Shown here: piece after piece, positions 1 through 9,042 of the stretch | Layout of the letters: the number at the start of each line of letters is the position of its first letter | Position numbering within the stretch: the first letter of the stretch is position 1 | Assembly: GCF_013377855.1 (NCBI RefSeq) | Contig: NZ_JABXYJ010000002.1 | Coordinates: 372,001-436,000, forward strand | Direction: 5' to 3' | Source: Cognatundibacterium oligocarboniphilum | GTDB taxonomy: Bacteria > Pseudomonadota > Gammaproteobacteria > Burkholderiales > Burkholderiaceae_D | Length of the DNA: 64,000 bases | Notes under the pieces: generated by a model | Database searches by the model: none | What the model saw: only the letters and a program-made list of their open reading frames with translations | Told to the model about the DNA's origin: nothing | Position numbers and translations under genes: made by a program

Positions 1-133
1 CTCTGCCCTCCAAAGCTGATGAAGATAAAACAGCTTCTATCGTTTTTGGGGTGTATTCCAGTACATACAATGGCGCTTTCAGCATGACTTATCTCCATCG
101 ATCACAGCACGCTACAGAGAAATCGGCGAACGC
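1..133. other. Non-coding edge downstream of clpA
   Basis: This is the window edge beyond the clpA stop codon. I see no convincing gene, RNA or T-tract terminator. A short plus-strand frame starting here runs antisense into clpA and is not gene-like. Confidence 0.5.
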
Positions 134-2434
134 TTATTCTACCTCGACGATTTCCTGTGAAGCTTCCGGTGGTGTGGCGTCACCTTCCGGAAATTCGAGT
201 TTGATCTGGTCTTTCTCATCAATATCGACGATCACCCTGCCGCCAGAAACCAGTTTCCCGAACAAGAGTTCATCTGCCAATGCCTTGCGGATCATATCCT
301 GAATCAGGCGGGCCATCGGACGTGCGCCCATCAGGGGATCAAAACCTTTTTTACCCAGGAAATGGCGTAGCTCATCCGAGAAAGTCGCCTCGACTTTTTT
401 CTCGTGCAACTGTTCTTCTAGCTGCATGAGGAATTTATCCACAACCCGCAGAATAATTTCCTCATCGAGTGCGCGGAAGCTGATAATCGCGTCCAGACGA
501 TTACGGAACTCCGGTGTAAACATTCGCTTGATATCGGCCATTTCATCGCCAGTCTCACGATTATCATTGAAGCCGATAGAACGCTTCTGCAGACTTTCCG
601 CTCCGGCATTGGTAGTCATGATAATGATGACATTGCGAAAATCCGCTTTACGCCCATTGTTATCCGTCAGCGTACCGTGATCCATTACCTGCAGGAGGAT
701 ATTGAATACATCCGGATGCGCTTTTTCAATTTCATCCAGCAATAACACAGCGTGCGGCTTTTTGGTAATCGCTTCAGTCAGCAATCCACCCTGATCAAAA
801 CCAACATAGCCAGGTGGAGCACCGATCAGGCGGCTAACAGCATGACGCTCCATATACTCCGACATATCGAAACGGATCAGTTCAATACCCAGCGTGAAGG
901 CCAGCTGTTTTGCGACCTCAGTCTTACCAACACCGGTCGGTCCCGAGAACAGAAAAGCACCGATTGGTTTATCCGTTTTCCCAAGACCCGCACGCGCCAT
1001 TTTGATGCTGGAAGCCAGCGCTTCAATCGCGGGGTCCTGACCAAAGACCACATTTTTCAGGTCGCGATCGATTGTCTGTAATTTAGTTCTGTCATCCTGA
1101 TTCACCGTTTGCGGCGGAATCCGGGCTATTTTGGCGATAATGTCTTCAATATCAGCTTTGCCAATTGTTTTTTTCTGTTTGGATTTCGGCAAAATTCTCT
1201 GCGCAGCACCAGCCTCATCAATGACATCAATCGCTTTATCCGGCAAATGACGATCGTTAATAAAACGTGCAGATAATTCGGCGGCCGTTGTTAAGGCAGA
1301 AGCAGAATATCTGACATTGTGGTGCTCTTCGAATTTCGCCTTCAGGCCACGCAGAATCTGCACGGTCTGCTCAACTGTTGGTTCATTCACATCGATTTTT
1401 TGGAAACGGCGTGACAAAGCATGATCCTTCTCGAACACGCCACGATATTCAGTGTAAGTAGTGGCACCTATGCATTTGAGCTGACCGCTCGATAAAGCCG
1501 GTTTTAGCAAATTCGATGCATCCAGCGTACCGCCGGACGCTGATCCTGCACCAATGATAGTGTGAATTTCATCAATGAACAGAATACCGTTCAGCGTGTC
1601 TTTCAACTGTTTTAACACGCCCTTCAGACGCAGTTCAAAATCACCGCGATACTTGGTTCCAGCCAGTAATGCGCCCATATCCAGCGAATAGACGACAGCA
1701 TTCTGCAACACATCAGGAACATCGCTTTGGGTGATGCGCAATGCAAGGCCTTCTGCAATCGCGGTTTTACCGACACCAGCCTCACCAACTAGCAGAGGAT
1801 TATTTTTACGGCGGCGACATAAAATCTGAATCACCCGCTCCACCTCGGCATCACGTCCGATCAGCGGATCAATTTTCCCTTCAGCAGCCGCCTTGTTCAG
1901 GTTCTGGGTGAACTGATCCAGAGGATTTTCCTTGACCTGCGCATCGGTATGCCCTTCCTCGCTGCCCTCTGGAGATTTTTGCGGTTCGTTCAAACTATCT
2001 TTACGGACACCATGTGAAATGAAATTCACAACATCCAGTCGTGTCACGCCTTGCTGGTGGAGATAGTACACGGCATGCGAGTCTTTTTCGCCAAAAATAG
2101 CCACCAATACATTGGCACCGGTCACTTCTTTTTTTCCATTCGACGACGATTGCACATGCATGATGGCGCGCTGTATCACGCGCTGGAAACCCAGTGTCGG
2201 CTGAGTATCGACTTCACTGGTTCCCGGTACGGTTGGCGTATTGTCTGTGATGAAATTGTTAAGTGTTTTACGCAAATCTTCAATATTCACAGCACAGGCG
2301 CGCAGCACTTCAGCTGCAGAAGGATTATCCAGTAATGCGAGCAGCAGGTGTTCTACCGTGATGAATTCGTAGCGGGCCTGTCGAGCTTCGACAAACGCCA
2401 TATGCAAACTGACTTCCAACTCTTGCGCAATCAT
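134..2434 (-). CDS. clpA: ClpA, ATP-dependent Clp protease ATPase subunit
   Basis: AAA+ unfoldase that feeds substrates, including N-degron proteins delivered by ClpS, to the ClpP peptidase in the cytoplasm. The 766-residue protein has an N-terminal Clp repeat domain (starting [14 protein letters not shown]) and two AAA+ modules. Walker A motifs are GEAGVGKT near residue 215 and GPTGVGKT near residue 495; Walker B-like motifs are LFIDEIHT and [11 protein letters not shown]. The frame is open 6 codons further upstream, but the start at 2434 gives the family N-terminus and overlaps the clpS stop as ATGA, so the genes are translationally coupled. The order clpS-clpA is usual in proteobacteria. 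clpP is not in the window, as is normal because it usually sits elsewhere with clpX. Confidence 0.97.
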   Translation of the reverse strand: MIAQELEVSLHMAFVEARQARYEFITVEHLLLALLDNPSAAEVLRACAVNIEDLRKTLNNFITDNTPTVPGTSEVDTQPTLGFQRVIQRAIMHVQSSSNGKKEVTGANVLVAIFGEKDSHAVYYLHQQGVTRLDVVNFISHGVRKDSLNEPQKSPEGSEEGHTDAQVKENPLDQFTQNLNKAAAEGKIDPLIGRDAEVERVIQILCRRRKNNPLLVGEAGVGKTAIAEGLALRITQSDVPDVLQNAVVYSLDMGALLAGTKYRGDFELRLKGVLKQLKDTLNGILFIDEIHTIIGAGSASGGTLDASNLLKPALSSGQLKCIGATTYTEYRGVFEKDHALSRRFQKIDVNEPTVEQTVQILRGLKAKFEEHHNVRYSASALTTAAELSARFINDRHLPDKAIDVIDEAGAAQRILPKSKQKKTIGKADIEDIIAKIARIPPQTVNQDDRTKLQTIDRDLKNVVFGQDPAIEALASSIKMARAGLGKTDKPIGAFLFSGPTGVGKTEVAKQLAFTLGIELIRFDMSEYMERHAVSRLIGAPPGYVGFDQGGLLTEAITKKPHAVLLLDEIEKAHPDVFNILLQVMDHGTLTDNNGRKADFRNVIIIMTTNAGAESLQKRSIGFNDNRETGDEMADIKRMFTPEFRNRLDAIISFRALDEEIILRVVDKFLMQLEEQLHEKKVEATFSDELRHFLGKKGFDPLMGARPMARLIQDMIRKALADELLFGKLVSGGRVIVDIDEKDQIKLEFPEGDATPPEASQEIVEVE

Positions 2435-2739
2435 ACTTCCTCCATCACACATTGCAGGGGATGTCCTGCTTTACGGGCATGCGTCAACACCAGCTCAACC
2501 TTTGTCAGAGCAATATCCTTTGAATAGACGCCACAAATACCTTTGCCGTCCCGATGTACTTTCAGCATGATCTGCATCGCAGTCTCACGATCCTTATTAA
2601 AATATTCCTGAATAATGGCCACGACAAATTCCATCGGTGTGTAATCATCATTCAGTAATATGACCTGATACATAGAGGGTGGCTTGAGCTTTTGCGCCTG
2701 CCGCTCCAATATAGTACCGTTTTCATGCTTGTTTCCCAT
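2431..2739 (-). CDS. clpS: ClpS, ClpA adaptor protein
   Basis: Small cytoplasmic adaptor that binds the ClpA N-domain and the N-terminal residue of N-end-rule substrates. The 102-residue protein has the family core: an extended N-terminal tail, then [17 protein letters not shown] with the [10 protein letters not shown] signature, then the [11 protein letters not shown] segment. Its stop codon overlaps the clpA start by 4 bp (ATGA). Length and motifs are typical, so the call is secure. I see no strong Shine-Dalgarno ahead of the ATG. Confidence 0.97.
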   Translation of the reverse strand: MGNKHENGTILERQAQKLKPPSMYQVILLNDDYTPMEFVVAIIQEYFNKDRETAMQIMLKVHRDGKGICGVYSKDIALTKVELVLTHARKAGHPLQCVMEEV

Positions 2740-3139
2740 ACGTCTATTCTAGTACGTTGATTCGTGACAAAGGTAAATAATAAGCGAATAAAAAGGGCCT
2801 TATTTCCACCCTGCTCAAATGTTACCTGCTTTCGCTCATTTCCGTAGATGGTGATCATTTCTTCCAGATCAAGTTTTGTTCAGGTATTTGATTTTCTTGT
2901 GCACGTTTAGAAGGCATTTTTATCGATGATTATCCCTTCTTACTTAAAAATACAACAATGGCAGGGACGTATCCAAAAGTTTCTTGACTTTCGTTTTTTT
3001 TCCCTCAAGAATGACATTTGTTGGCAACACTAGTAACCATTCGTCAACATGAAGTGGGCAAGTTGAGGGAGGGCTGACATTCCGTCAGATTTCTTGCTTT
3101 TACGGCTCGTGTGATTAGTTTCTATTTGAAAGATGCATT
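2740..3139. other. Divergent intergenic region clpS / csp
   Basis: A 400-bp AT-rich stretch between the divergent clpS and cold-shock genes. It holds a good sigma-70-type promoter for the csp gene (2984-3012) and a leader of about 120 nt. The leader contains a small hairpin, CTGAC-ATTCC-GTCAG, at 3074-3088. I see no gene here and cannot place the clpS promoter with confidence. Confidence 0.6.
2984..3012 (+). promoter_or_regulatory. Predicted sigma-70 promoter of the cold-shock gene
   Basis: -35 TTGACT at 2984-2989, a 17-bp spacer, and -10 AAGAAT at 3007-3012. Initiation would be near 3019, giving a leader of about 120 nt before the ATG at 3140. Long leaders are typical of cspA-family mRNAs, where they regulate stability and translation in the cold. 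Confidence 0.55.
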
Positions 3140-3343
3140 ATGGCAACAGGTACCGTCAAGTGGTTCAATGATTCCAAAGGCTTCGGCTTTATCACTCCGG
3201 ACGACGGTGGTGAGGATTTGTTCGCCCACTTTTCCGCAATCCAAATGAACGGCTTTAAGACCCTGAAAGAAGGTCAAAAAGTAACGTTCGAAGTCACGCA
3301 AGGCCCTAAAGGCAAGCAAGCTTCTAACATCCAAAACCCTTAA
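3140..3343 (+). CDS. cspA: Cold-shock protein, CspA family
   Basis: Single-domain OB-fold protein of 67 residues that binds single-stranded RNA or DNA and acts as an RNA chaperone. The start [18 protein letters not shown] contains RNP1 (KGFGFI), and RNP2 follows as LFAHF. Length equals the usual CspA size. It is monocistronic: it has its own promoter with a long leader and is followed at once by a strong terminator. Which csp paralogue it is cannot be told from sequence, and constitutive rather than cold-induced expression is possible. Confidence 0.95.
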   Translation: MATGTVKWFNDSKGFGFITPDDGGEDLFAHFSAIQMNGFKTLKEGQKVTFEVTQGPKGKQASNIQNP

Positions 3344-3363
3344 TCACTGATTATGGTTTTCTG

Positions 3364-3392
3364 AAAAACCCCGCAGTTGCGGGGTTTTTTTT
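3364..3392 (+). terminator. Intrinsic terminator of the csp gene
   Basis: GC-rich stem CCCCGC / GCGGGG (3369-3374 and 3379-3384) with loop AGTT, flanked by a 5-A run upstream and an 8-T run downstream. It lies 20 bp after the csp stop codon. Confidence 0.9.
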
Positions 3393-3436
3393 ATTGCCAG
3401 CTGTAATCTGGCGTCTTTCTGCATAACGGTGATTGC

Positions 3437-4801
3437 ATGAAACTTCGCTATAAATTCATTCTGCTCGCCATCATTCCTCTGCTGCTGTCGTTTGCAGGGA
3501 TTGCCTCTGCGGTGTTTTATCAGGCGACCATTCTTGCCCAGCAACAGCGCAATACGATCGAACAGGCCTACATCGCCAGTAAAGAAACCGAGTTAAAGCA
3601 TTACGTCACGCTCGGTAAATCCGCAATTCTGCATTTATATAAAAAATCAGGGAATTCGCCTCAGGATCAGGAGGAAGCAAAAAAAATCCTATCAACTCTC
3701 GATTTTGGTGATGATGGATATTTTTACGTGTACGACATGCAGGGGAAAAATCTGATGCACCCACGCCAGCCTGATCTGGTCGGTAAAAACCTCTGGAATC
3801 TGTCCGACCCAAAAGGTAATCTGACCATTCAGAACCTGATCAATACCGCAAAAAATGGTGGTGGTGCCGTACGCTATTTATGGGAAAAACCTTCATCAGG
3901 TCAGATTGCTCCCAAACTTGGTTATGTTATTCCCCTAAACAAATGGGGTTGGATGTTGGGCACAGGTATTTACCTTGATGATGTCGATACGGCCTTGGCA
4001 AAAATTGACGTTCAGGTTGAAAAAAATATTCACAGCACGCTGTTCTGGATGGCAGGCATCGCCCTGATTTGCGCCCTGTTAACGGCGCTCTCCGGTCTGG
4101 TACTAAATATTAGCGAATCGCGCCTGGCAGAAGCTAAATTGAAAGTGCTGGCACGCAGCGTGGTGCGCTCTCAGGAGGACGAAAGAGCCCGCTTGTCGCG
4201 CGATCTGCATGATGGACTGAGTCAGTTATTGGTTTCGATTAAATTACAGATTGAATCTGGTCTGGCAAAACTTGGAACCACACTGCCAGTAGTATCACCC
4301 GCGCGCAATTCCTTTGACCGTGCCACCAAGCAGCTGAACGAGGCGCTCAGTGAAGTCCGGCGTATTTCTCATGATCTGCGCCCCGCTATGCTTGATGATC
4401 TCGGTGTGGTTGCTGCTTTTGAACATCTGGCAGGTGAATTTCAGAATGCGTCAGAATTACCTGTCAGTTTTAACGCCGCAGGAAATTTCAGCAGACTGTC
4501 CGAAATCAGCAATACCGTTTTATTCCGGGTAGCTCAGGAAGCATTGACCAACATTCACAAGCACGCTCAGAAAGTCAGTCATGTCAACATGCAGCTGATC
4601 GAAACTGCCCGCGATATTACGCTTATCATCGAAGATAACGGAACCGGCTTTGACATTCAGGGCATTGCTAATCATCCCAAGCGCGGCATCGGGTTAAGCA
4701 ATATGCGCGAGCGTCTGGCAACCGCAGGTGGGCACCTCGACATTCACTCGGATATGTCGGGAACCCGTGTTATTGCCACCATTCCCAACGGAGAACTTTA
4801 A
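3437..4801 (+). CDS. Sensor histidine kinase, NarL/UhpB type with Cache domain
   Basis: Membrane sensor kinase of 454 residues. The order is TM1 (about 5-27), a periplasmic single-Cache-type domain (about 30-195, with the FGDDGYFYVYDMQG segment and GWMLGTGIYLDD), TM2 (about 200-222), then a HisKA_3 dimerisation domain with RLSRDLHDGLSQLL and phospho-acceptor His258. The C-terminus is HATPase_c (N-box around HKHA, DNGTGFD, RGIGLSNMRERL). Single-Cache domains of this kind often bind short carboxylates such as pyruvate, lactate or C4 acids, but the ligand here is unknown. The stop codon overlaps the regulator start by 1 bp (TAATG), so the two form a cognate pair. No transporter or metabolic target gene adjoins them. 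Confidence 0.93.
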   Translation: MKLRYKFILLAIIPLLLSFAGIASAVFYQATILAQQQRNTIEQAYIASKETELKHYVTLGKSAILHLYKKSGNSPQDQEEAKKILSTLDFGDDGYFYVYDMQGKNLMHPRQPDLVGKNLWNLSDPKGNLTIQNLINTAKNGGGAVRYLWEKPSSGQIAPKLGYVIPLNKWGWMLGTGIYLDDVDTALAKIDVQVEKNIHSTLFWMAGIALICALLTALSGLVLNISESRLAEAKLKVLARSVVRSQEDERARLSRDLHDGLSQLLVSIKLQIESGLAKLGTTLPVVSPARNSFDRATKQLNEALSEVRRISHDLRPAMLDDLGVVAAFEHLAGEFQNASELPVSFNAAGNFSRLSEISNTVLFRVAQEALTNIHKHAQKVSHVNMQLIETARDITLIIEDNGTGFDIQGIANHPKRGIGLSNMRERLATAGGHLDIHSDMSGTRVIATIPNGEL

Positions 4802-5418
4802 TGGAAAAGAAAAAAAAGATCCATCTGCTACTGATTGACGACCATCCCCTGGTGCGCGATGGATTGCGCGCCCGACTCGAATCAGTGCACCATTTTCATA
4901 TTGCCGGAGAAGCAGGCAATGCCACAGAAGCATTAAAAATCATTGCGTCCCAGATGATTGACCTGATATTGATGGACATTAATCTCGGCAGCATGAATGG
5001 CATCCACCTGACGGGAAAGCTGACTCAGGATTATCCTGATATTGCCATCATCATGCTCTCCATGCACGACAAAGCCGAGTACGTCACGCAGGCCATACAG
5101 GCCGGAGCCCGCGCTTATGTCTTGAAGGATGCGCCGGCGGAAGACATCATCAATGCAATTGAAACAGTGACCGCGGGCGGAAATTATTTCAGTTCCGGTC
5201 TGAAGCAATCCAACACGACAGCCACCCCGCTGCTGACACAGAGGGAACAATGCATTCTGAATAGCATCGCCACTGGCAAATCCAATAAACATATTGCCCA
5301 TGAACTGGGATTGAGCGTCAGGACAGTGGAAACTCACCGACTGAATATCAAACGCAAACTGAATATCGAAGGACAGGCCGATCTGATCCGCTATGCACTG
5401 AATAATACGGTGTCATAA
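4801..5418 (+). CDS. Response regulator, NarL/FixJ family (REC-LuxR HTH)
   Basis: Transcription factor of 205 residues, partner of the upstream Cache kinase. The N-terminal receiver has acidic residues in LLLIDDHPLVRDGL, phospho-acceptor Asp59 in LILMDINLG, and the conserved Lys in YVLKDAP. The C-terminal LuxR-type HTH (about 140-200) contains LTQREQCILNSIATGKSN and SVRTVETHRLNIKRKL. A GGAG lies 7 nt before the ATG, inside the kinase 3' end. The promoter it controls is not evident from context. Confidence 0.95.
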   Translation: MEKKKKIHLLLIDDHPLVRDGLRARLESVHHFHIAGEAGNATEALKIIASQMIDLILMDINLGSMNGIHLTGKLTQDYPDIAIIMLSMHDKAEYVTQAIQAGARAYVLKDAPAEDIINAIETVTAGGNYFSSGLKQSNTTATPLLTQREQCILNSIATGKSNKHIAHELGLSVRTVETHRLNIKRKLNIEGQADLIRYALNNTVS

Positions 5419-5470
5419 CTGCTGTTTGCAGATTACCAGCCGCACCTGATGGTAAATTTAAATAACCAAT

Positions 5471-5498
5471 AAAAAAACCGGCATAAGCCGGTTTTTTT
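5471..5498. terminator. Bidirectional terminator between regulator and icd
   Basis: Symmetric stem ACCGGC / GCCGGT with loop ATAA, flanked by A7 on the left and T7 on the right. It can terminate both the plus-strand two-component operon and the minus-strand icd transcript, which converge here. Confidence 0.88.
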
Positions 5499-5517
5499 AC
5501 AGTGCAAAGAGTGGAAA

Positions 5518-6771
5518 TCACATATTCTCGATCATGACATCGCCAAATCCGGAGCATGATACCTGAGTAGCCCCTTCCATCAGGCGCGCAAAGTCGTAGG
5601 TGACTTTCTTGGCAGTAATGGCCTTTTCTGTGGAAGAAATCAGCAGATCTGCTGCTTCGACCCAGCCCATGTGACGCAGCATCATTTCAGCGGACAGGAT
5701 CAGCGAACCCGGATTCACATAATCTTTGCCAGCATATTTCGGTGCGGTACCATGTGTTGCTTCAAACATTGCCACGGAATCAGACAAGTTAGCGCCAGGA
5801 GCGATACCGATACCGCCAACCTGTGCCGCCAGCGCGTCGGAAATGTAATCACCATTCAGGTTCAGTGTTGCGATCACGCTGTACTCTGCCGGACGCAACA
5901 GGATTTGCTGCAGGAATGCGTCAGCGATGGAATCTTTGACGGTGATTTCTTTGCCTGTCTTCGGATTTTTGAATTTGCACCATGGGCCGCCGTCAATCAG
6001 TTCTGCGCCAAATTCCTTTTGCGCCAGCGCATATGCCCAGTCACGGAAACCACCTTCGGTGTACTTCATGATATTGCCCTTGTGAACGATCGTAACAGAT
6101 GGCTTGTCATTGTCGATCGCGTACTGGATCGCTTTGCGTACCAGACGCTCTGTACCCTCGCGGGAAACCGGCTTCACGCCGATACCGGAAGACTCGGGGA
6201 AACGGATTTTTTTCACACCCATTTCGTCCTGCAGGAACTTGATCAGTTTTTTAACCTGATCAGTACCTTCTGCAAATTCGATACCGGCATAAATATCTTC
6301 AGAGTTTTCACGGAAGATGACCATGTCGGTTTTTTCTGGCTCACGTACCGGGGATGGCACGCCTTTGAAATAACGTACGGGACGCAGGCAAACGTACAGA
6401 TCCAGTTCCTGACGCAATGCCACGTTCAGGGAGCGGATGCCACCGCCGACCGGCGTTGTCAAAGGCCCCTTGATCGAAACAACGTAATCCTTAAGGACTT
6501 TCAATGTCTCTTCCGGCAACCAGACATCCGGGCCATAAACCTTGGTCGATTTTTCACCTGCATAGATTTCCATCCAGCTGATCTTGCGCTTACCAGCATA
6601 TGCTTTGGCAACAGCAGCATCAACCACCTTGATCATGACAGGGCTGATATCCACGCCAGTACCATCACCTTCAATGAAAGGAATAATTGGATTGTCAGGA
6701 ACATTCAGCGAGAAATCGGCATTGACGGTAATTTTTTTACCTTCAGCAGGAACTTGAATATGTTGATACAT
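5518..6771 (-). CDS. icd: Isocitrate dehydrogenase (NADP+)
   Basis: TCA-cycle enzyme converting isocitrate to 2-oxoglutarate and CO2 with NADP+ and Mg2+ or Mn2+. The 417-residue dimeric E. coli-type enzyme has the N-terminal [15 protein letters not shown] motif and the substrate segment [13 protein letters not shown], whose Ser114 corresponds to the Ser phosphorylated by AceK in E. coli. [13 protein letters not shown] and the IAPGANL / [12 protein letters not shown] metal and coenzyme region follow. It is monocistronic and converges on the upstream regulator at a shared terminator. No aceK is in the window, so control by phosphorylation is only a possibility. Confidence 0.97.
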   Translation of the reverse strand: MYQHIQVPAEGKKITVNADFSLNVPDNPIIPFIEGDGTGVDISPVMIKVVDAAVAKAYAGKRKISWMEIYAGEKSTKVYGPDVWLPEETLKVLKDYVVSIKGPLTTPVGGGIRSLNVALRQELDLYVCLRPVRYFKGVPSPVREPEKTDMVIFRENSEDIYAGIEFAEGTDQVKKLIKFLQDEMGVKKIRFPESSGIGVKPVSREGTERLVRKAIQYAIDNDKPSVTIVHKGNIMKYTEGGFRDWAYALAQKEFGAELIDGGPWCKFKNPKTGKEITVKDSIADAFLQQILLRPAEYSVIATLNLNGDYISDALAAQVGGIGIAPGANLSDSVAMFEATHGTAPKYAGKDYVNPGSLILSAEMMLRHMGWVEAADLLISSTEKAITAKKVTYDFARLMEGATQVSCSGFGDVMIENM

Positions 6772-6952
6772 CGTTTTCTCCGTAGTTAGGCGATCAAGCG
6801 GGTCGCGCTTTGCTCATAAGATGCCTTGTTGGCTACACAACGGTCAATATCGCTATTAACTCTTCTATAAGACACAAGACCTTCATTTCGTATTATGCAC
6901 TAGTATTTTACTGGATGCCATCAGTTTTCCCAATTGCGGGTACCATATTGCC

Positions 6953-7516
6953 ATGAAACTCATCTTATTCAACAAACCTTACAATGTGATGTGCCAGTTT
7001 TCGGCACATCCATCGCGGCAAACCCTGTCCGATTATCTGGATATTCCCAATATATATCCTGCTGGCCGCCTTGATGCGGACAGCGAAGGATTAATTTTAT
7101 TGACAGACGATGGCCGACTGCAAAACCGTATCAGTCATCCGGTTCATAAACAGGCGAAAACTTACCTGGTCCAGGTTGAAGGAACGCCGGACAAAGCGAT
7201 GCTTGAACGATTAGCTCAACCGCTTGATCTGGGCGACTTCACCACCCAGCCATGCGTCGTAAGGCATATTCAGCCTCCTGACTGGATCTGGTCCCGCCAC
7301 CCTCCTGTGCGCGAGCGGGTAAACATTCCGACCAACTGGCTATGTCTGATTCTGTCGGAAGGGAAAAACCGCCAGGTCAGACGCATGACTGCAGCTGTCG
7401 GATTACCCACGCTGCGGCTGGTCCGGATTGCTATCGGCGGATTTTCGCTGGAGACACATCCTTTGATGCCAGGGGAATGGCAGGAAGTTAACATTCCGAC
7501 ATCCATGCCAAAATAA
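6953..7516 (+). CDS. rluE: rRNA pseudouridine synthase, RluE/RsuA family
   Basis: 187-residue RsuA/RluB/E/F-type synthase; the RluE member makes the single pseudouridine at 23S position 2457 (E. coli numbering). There is no N-terminal S4 domain: the protein starts directly with MKLILFNKPYNVMCQF, as in RluE. The catalytic motif AGRLDADSEGLILLTDDG carries the nucleophilic Asp, and the C-terminal LSEGKNRQVRRMTAAVG motif is present. It lies divergent from icd across 181 bp with no clear Shine-Dalgarno. RluE is the best fit by length and lack of S4; exact target-site specificity is inferred. Confidence 0.88.
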   Translation: MKLILFNKPYNVMCQFSAHPSRQTLSDYLDIPNIYPAGRLDADSEGLILLTDDGRLQNRISHPVHKQAKTYLVQVEGTPDKAMLERLAQPLDLGDFTTQPCVVRHIQPPDWIWSRHPPVRERVNIPTNWLCLILSEGKNRQVRRMTAAVGLPTLRLVRIAIGGFSLETHPLMPGEWQEVNIPTSMPK

Positions 7517-7627
7517 TTTTACTTTCCATGTCAACCCGCTCTCTCCGGCCACCGTTATTCCACCTGATTCAATGGAATCACTGACTGGAAAACATTTTTT
7601 GTAAAATATTATTTAGGGGAAGTTGAC

Positions 7628-7828
7628 ATGAAAAAATTGATCGCCGCTCTGATTGCTGGTCTGTTTGCTTCAGTTGCATTTGCACAAGCACCTGCTGCTT
7701 CCGCTCCGGCCTCCGGTTCTGCTGCATCTGCAGAGGCAGCAGCAAAGCCAGCTAAAAAAGCCAAGAAATCCAAAAAAGCGAAAAAGGCAGAAGCTGAAGC
7801 TGCTGCATCAGCTACTCCGGCAAAATAA
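7628..7828 (+). CDS. Small exported Ala/Lys-rich protein
   Basis: 66-residue protein with a clear Sec signal peptide (MKKLIAALIAGLFASVAFA, cleavage predicted after AFA). The mature part of about 47 residues is made almost entirely of Ala, Lys, Ser, Pro and Glu, with a run of KAKK/SKKAKK-like repeats (about 42-53). It resembles low-complexity, histone H1-like or acid-shock-like small periplasmic proteins that are common but uncharacterised in Burkholderiales. A purine-rich AGGGGAAG Shine-Dalgarno precedes the ATG and a strong terminator follows, so it is a stand-alone gene that may be well expressed. The function is unknown; a polycationic periplasmic or envelope role is inference only. Confidence 0.8.
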   Translation: MKKLIAALIAGLFASVAFAQAPAASAPASGSAASAEAAAKPAKKAKKSKKAKKAEAEAAASATPAK

Positions 7829-7851
7829 AGAATTTTGAATCAAAGTGTGAC

Positions 7852-7882
7852 AAAAAAGGCAGGATTGACTCCTGCCTTTTTT
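7852..7882 (+). terminator. Intrinsic terminator after the Ala/Lys-rich gene
   Basis: Stem GGCAGGA / TCCTGCC around loop TTGAC, with A6 upstream and T6 downstream. It lies 24 bp after the stop codon at 7828. Confidence 0.9.
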
Positions 7883-7930
7883 ATTTCCGGTAGGATATAA
7901 GCCTCAATTGATCCTGTTGACTATTTCTTC

Positions 7931-8383
7931 ATGAAAAATACTTTTTTTTCTTCCGCCAGACAATTGTTCGGCATGACCGTTCTCTCACTGACAACCCTGA
8001 CCTGCTCCGCGCAGGGAAAACTCCCTGTCACGCAACTCTCTGCGGGCATTTATGTCATCAAAGCTGAAGTTGCCGCCAACGAGGCCCAGCGCCAGCAAGG
8101 TCTGATGCTACGTACCCAGATGGGTGCAAACGAAGGGATGGTGTTTGATTTCGGAGCACCGGCAAGCGTCTGCATGTGGATGAAAAATACGTTGATCCCA
8201 CTGTCGGTGGCATTTATTGATGGCGATGGGAAAATCGTGAATATTGAGGATATGCAGCCGGAAACCACCGATTCGCATTGCGCCAATAAAACCGTACGCT
8301 ACGCACTGGAAATGAATCAGGGCTGGTTCAAACAGAAAAATATCAAGTCTGGCAGCAAGATTGAAGGTTTGCCGTTGCGTTAA
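7931..8383 (+). CDS. DUF192 family exported protein
   Basis: 150-residue protein with an N-terminal signal sequence (cleavage plausible after TCSA, near residue 27) followed by one DUF192 domain (about 40-148). Family hallmarks are RQQGLMLRTQM, GMVFDFG, CMWMKNTLIPLSVAFID and the IVNIEDMQP segment. DUF192 proteins are small beta-barrel-like periplasmic or secreted proteins with no established biochemical role. It sits between two terminators and appears monocistronic. In Burkholderiales it is often seen near icd, as here. Confidence 0.88.
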   Translation: MKNTFFSSARQLFGMTVLSLTTLTCSAQGKLPVTQLSAGIYVIKAEVAANEAQRQQGLMLRTQMGANEGMVFDFGAPASVCMWMKNTLIPLSVAFIDGDGKIVNIEDMQPETTDSHCANKTVRYALEMNQGWFKQKNIKSGSKIEGLPLR

Positions 8384-8463
8384 GCTTCTGCACTTGAACA
8401 TTTCACCGACCTGAGTACGCTCAGTAACTCAGTTCAGGAATTTCTCAGAAATTGAATGACCAT

Positions 8464-8495
8464 AAAAAAAACCGCAGATATCTGCGGTTTTTTTT
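8464..8495. terminator. Bidirectional terminator, perfect 32-bp palindrome
   Basis: Eight A, then CCGCAGAT, then its complement ATCTGCGG, then eight T. The symmetric form serves both the plus-strand DUF192 gene and the minus-strand rpsT. Confidence 0.92.
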
Positions 8496-8512
8496 CAAAC
8501 AAGAAGCAGCAA

Positions 8513-8776
8513 TTATGCCAGTGCCTTGATCGCAGATGCCAGACGGCTCTTATGACGTGCAGCTTTATTTTTATGAATGATTTTCTTATCAGCAATACTG
8601 TCGATTGTAGAAACAGATGTCTGGAAGATTGTCGCAGCAGCGGCTTTATCACCTGCCTCGATCGCTTTACGGACAGCCTTGATTGCTGTGCGCAACGCGG
8701 AGCGCTGGCTGGAGTTGTGTGCATTTTGTTTAACTGCTTGACGAGCACGTTTGCGTGCTTGTGCGGTATTTGCCAT
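8513..8776 (-). CDS. rpsT: 30S ribosomal protein S20
   Basis: 87-residue basic helical protein that binds 16S rRNA early in 30S assembly. It begins [18 protein letters not shown] and has the family features ([16 protein letters not shown], the Ala-rich middle, and the [14 protein letters not shown]-terminal segment). It has its own promoter about 85 bp upstream and a strong terminator downstream. S20 is known in E. coli to regulate its own translation; no such site is directly visible here. Confidence 0.98.
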   Translation of the reverse strand: MANTAQARKRARQAVKQNAHNSSQRSALRTAIKAVRKAIEAGDKAAAATIFQTSVSTIDSIADKKIIHKNKAARHKSRLASAIKALA

Positions 8777-8858
8777 GAGATTTCCTAAACGTGGTCAAAG
8801 CGACGAGGTCAAAGCAAGTTGATTAAATGCCACGCCGCAAAATTCTATACAGCTTTGC

Positions 8859-8887
8859 AGTATAACGTTTTTTATTTTCGTTAGCAA
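8859..8887 (-). promoter_or_regulatory. Predicted sigma-70 promoter of rpsT
   Basis: Read on the minus strand: -35 TTGCTA (8887-8882), a 17-bp AT-rich spacer, and -10 TATACT (8864-8859). Initiation would be near 8852, giving a leader of about 75 nt. The A-rich DNA upstream fits a strong ribosomal promoter. Confidence 0.65.
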
Positions 8888-9042
8888 GCATCGCTGTTGT
8901 TTTGAATGAATTTAGTATTATAGCGCCGGATTTTTTCTGTTACGGATCTTTTTTACCTGCTTTGCTGCTGACGCTGACGACCATTTTATGGGACAGTCAA
9001 TCTATGCCTGCACTTTGACCATCTCATTCACGAAGGATTTAC

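Noticed and set aside
5671..6789. 372-codon plus-strand frame inside icd
   Set aside because: It is fully antisense to a clear isocitrate dehydrogenase and its translation has no domain-like character.
8846..8864. Imperfect inverted repeat TATAC...GTATA upstream of rpsT as an operator
   Set aside because: It overlaps the predicted -10 TATACT and has a mismatch inside the arms; the promoter explains it more simply.
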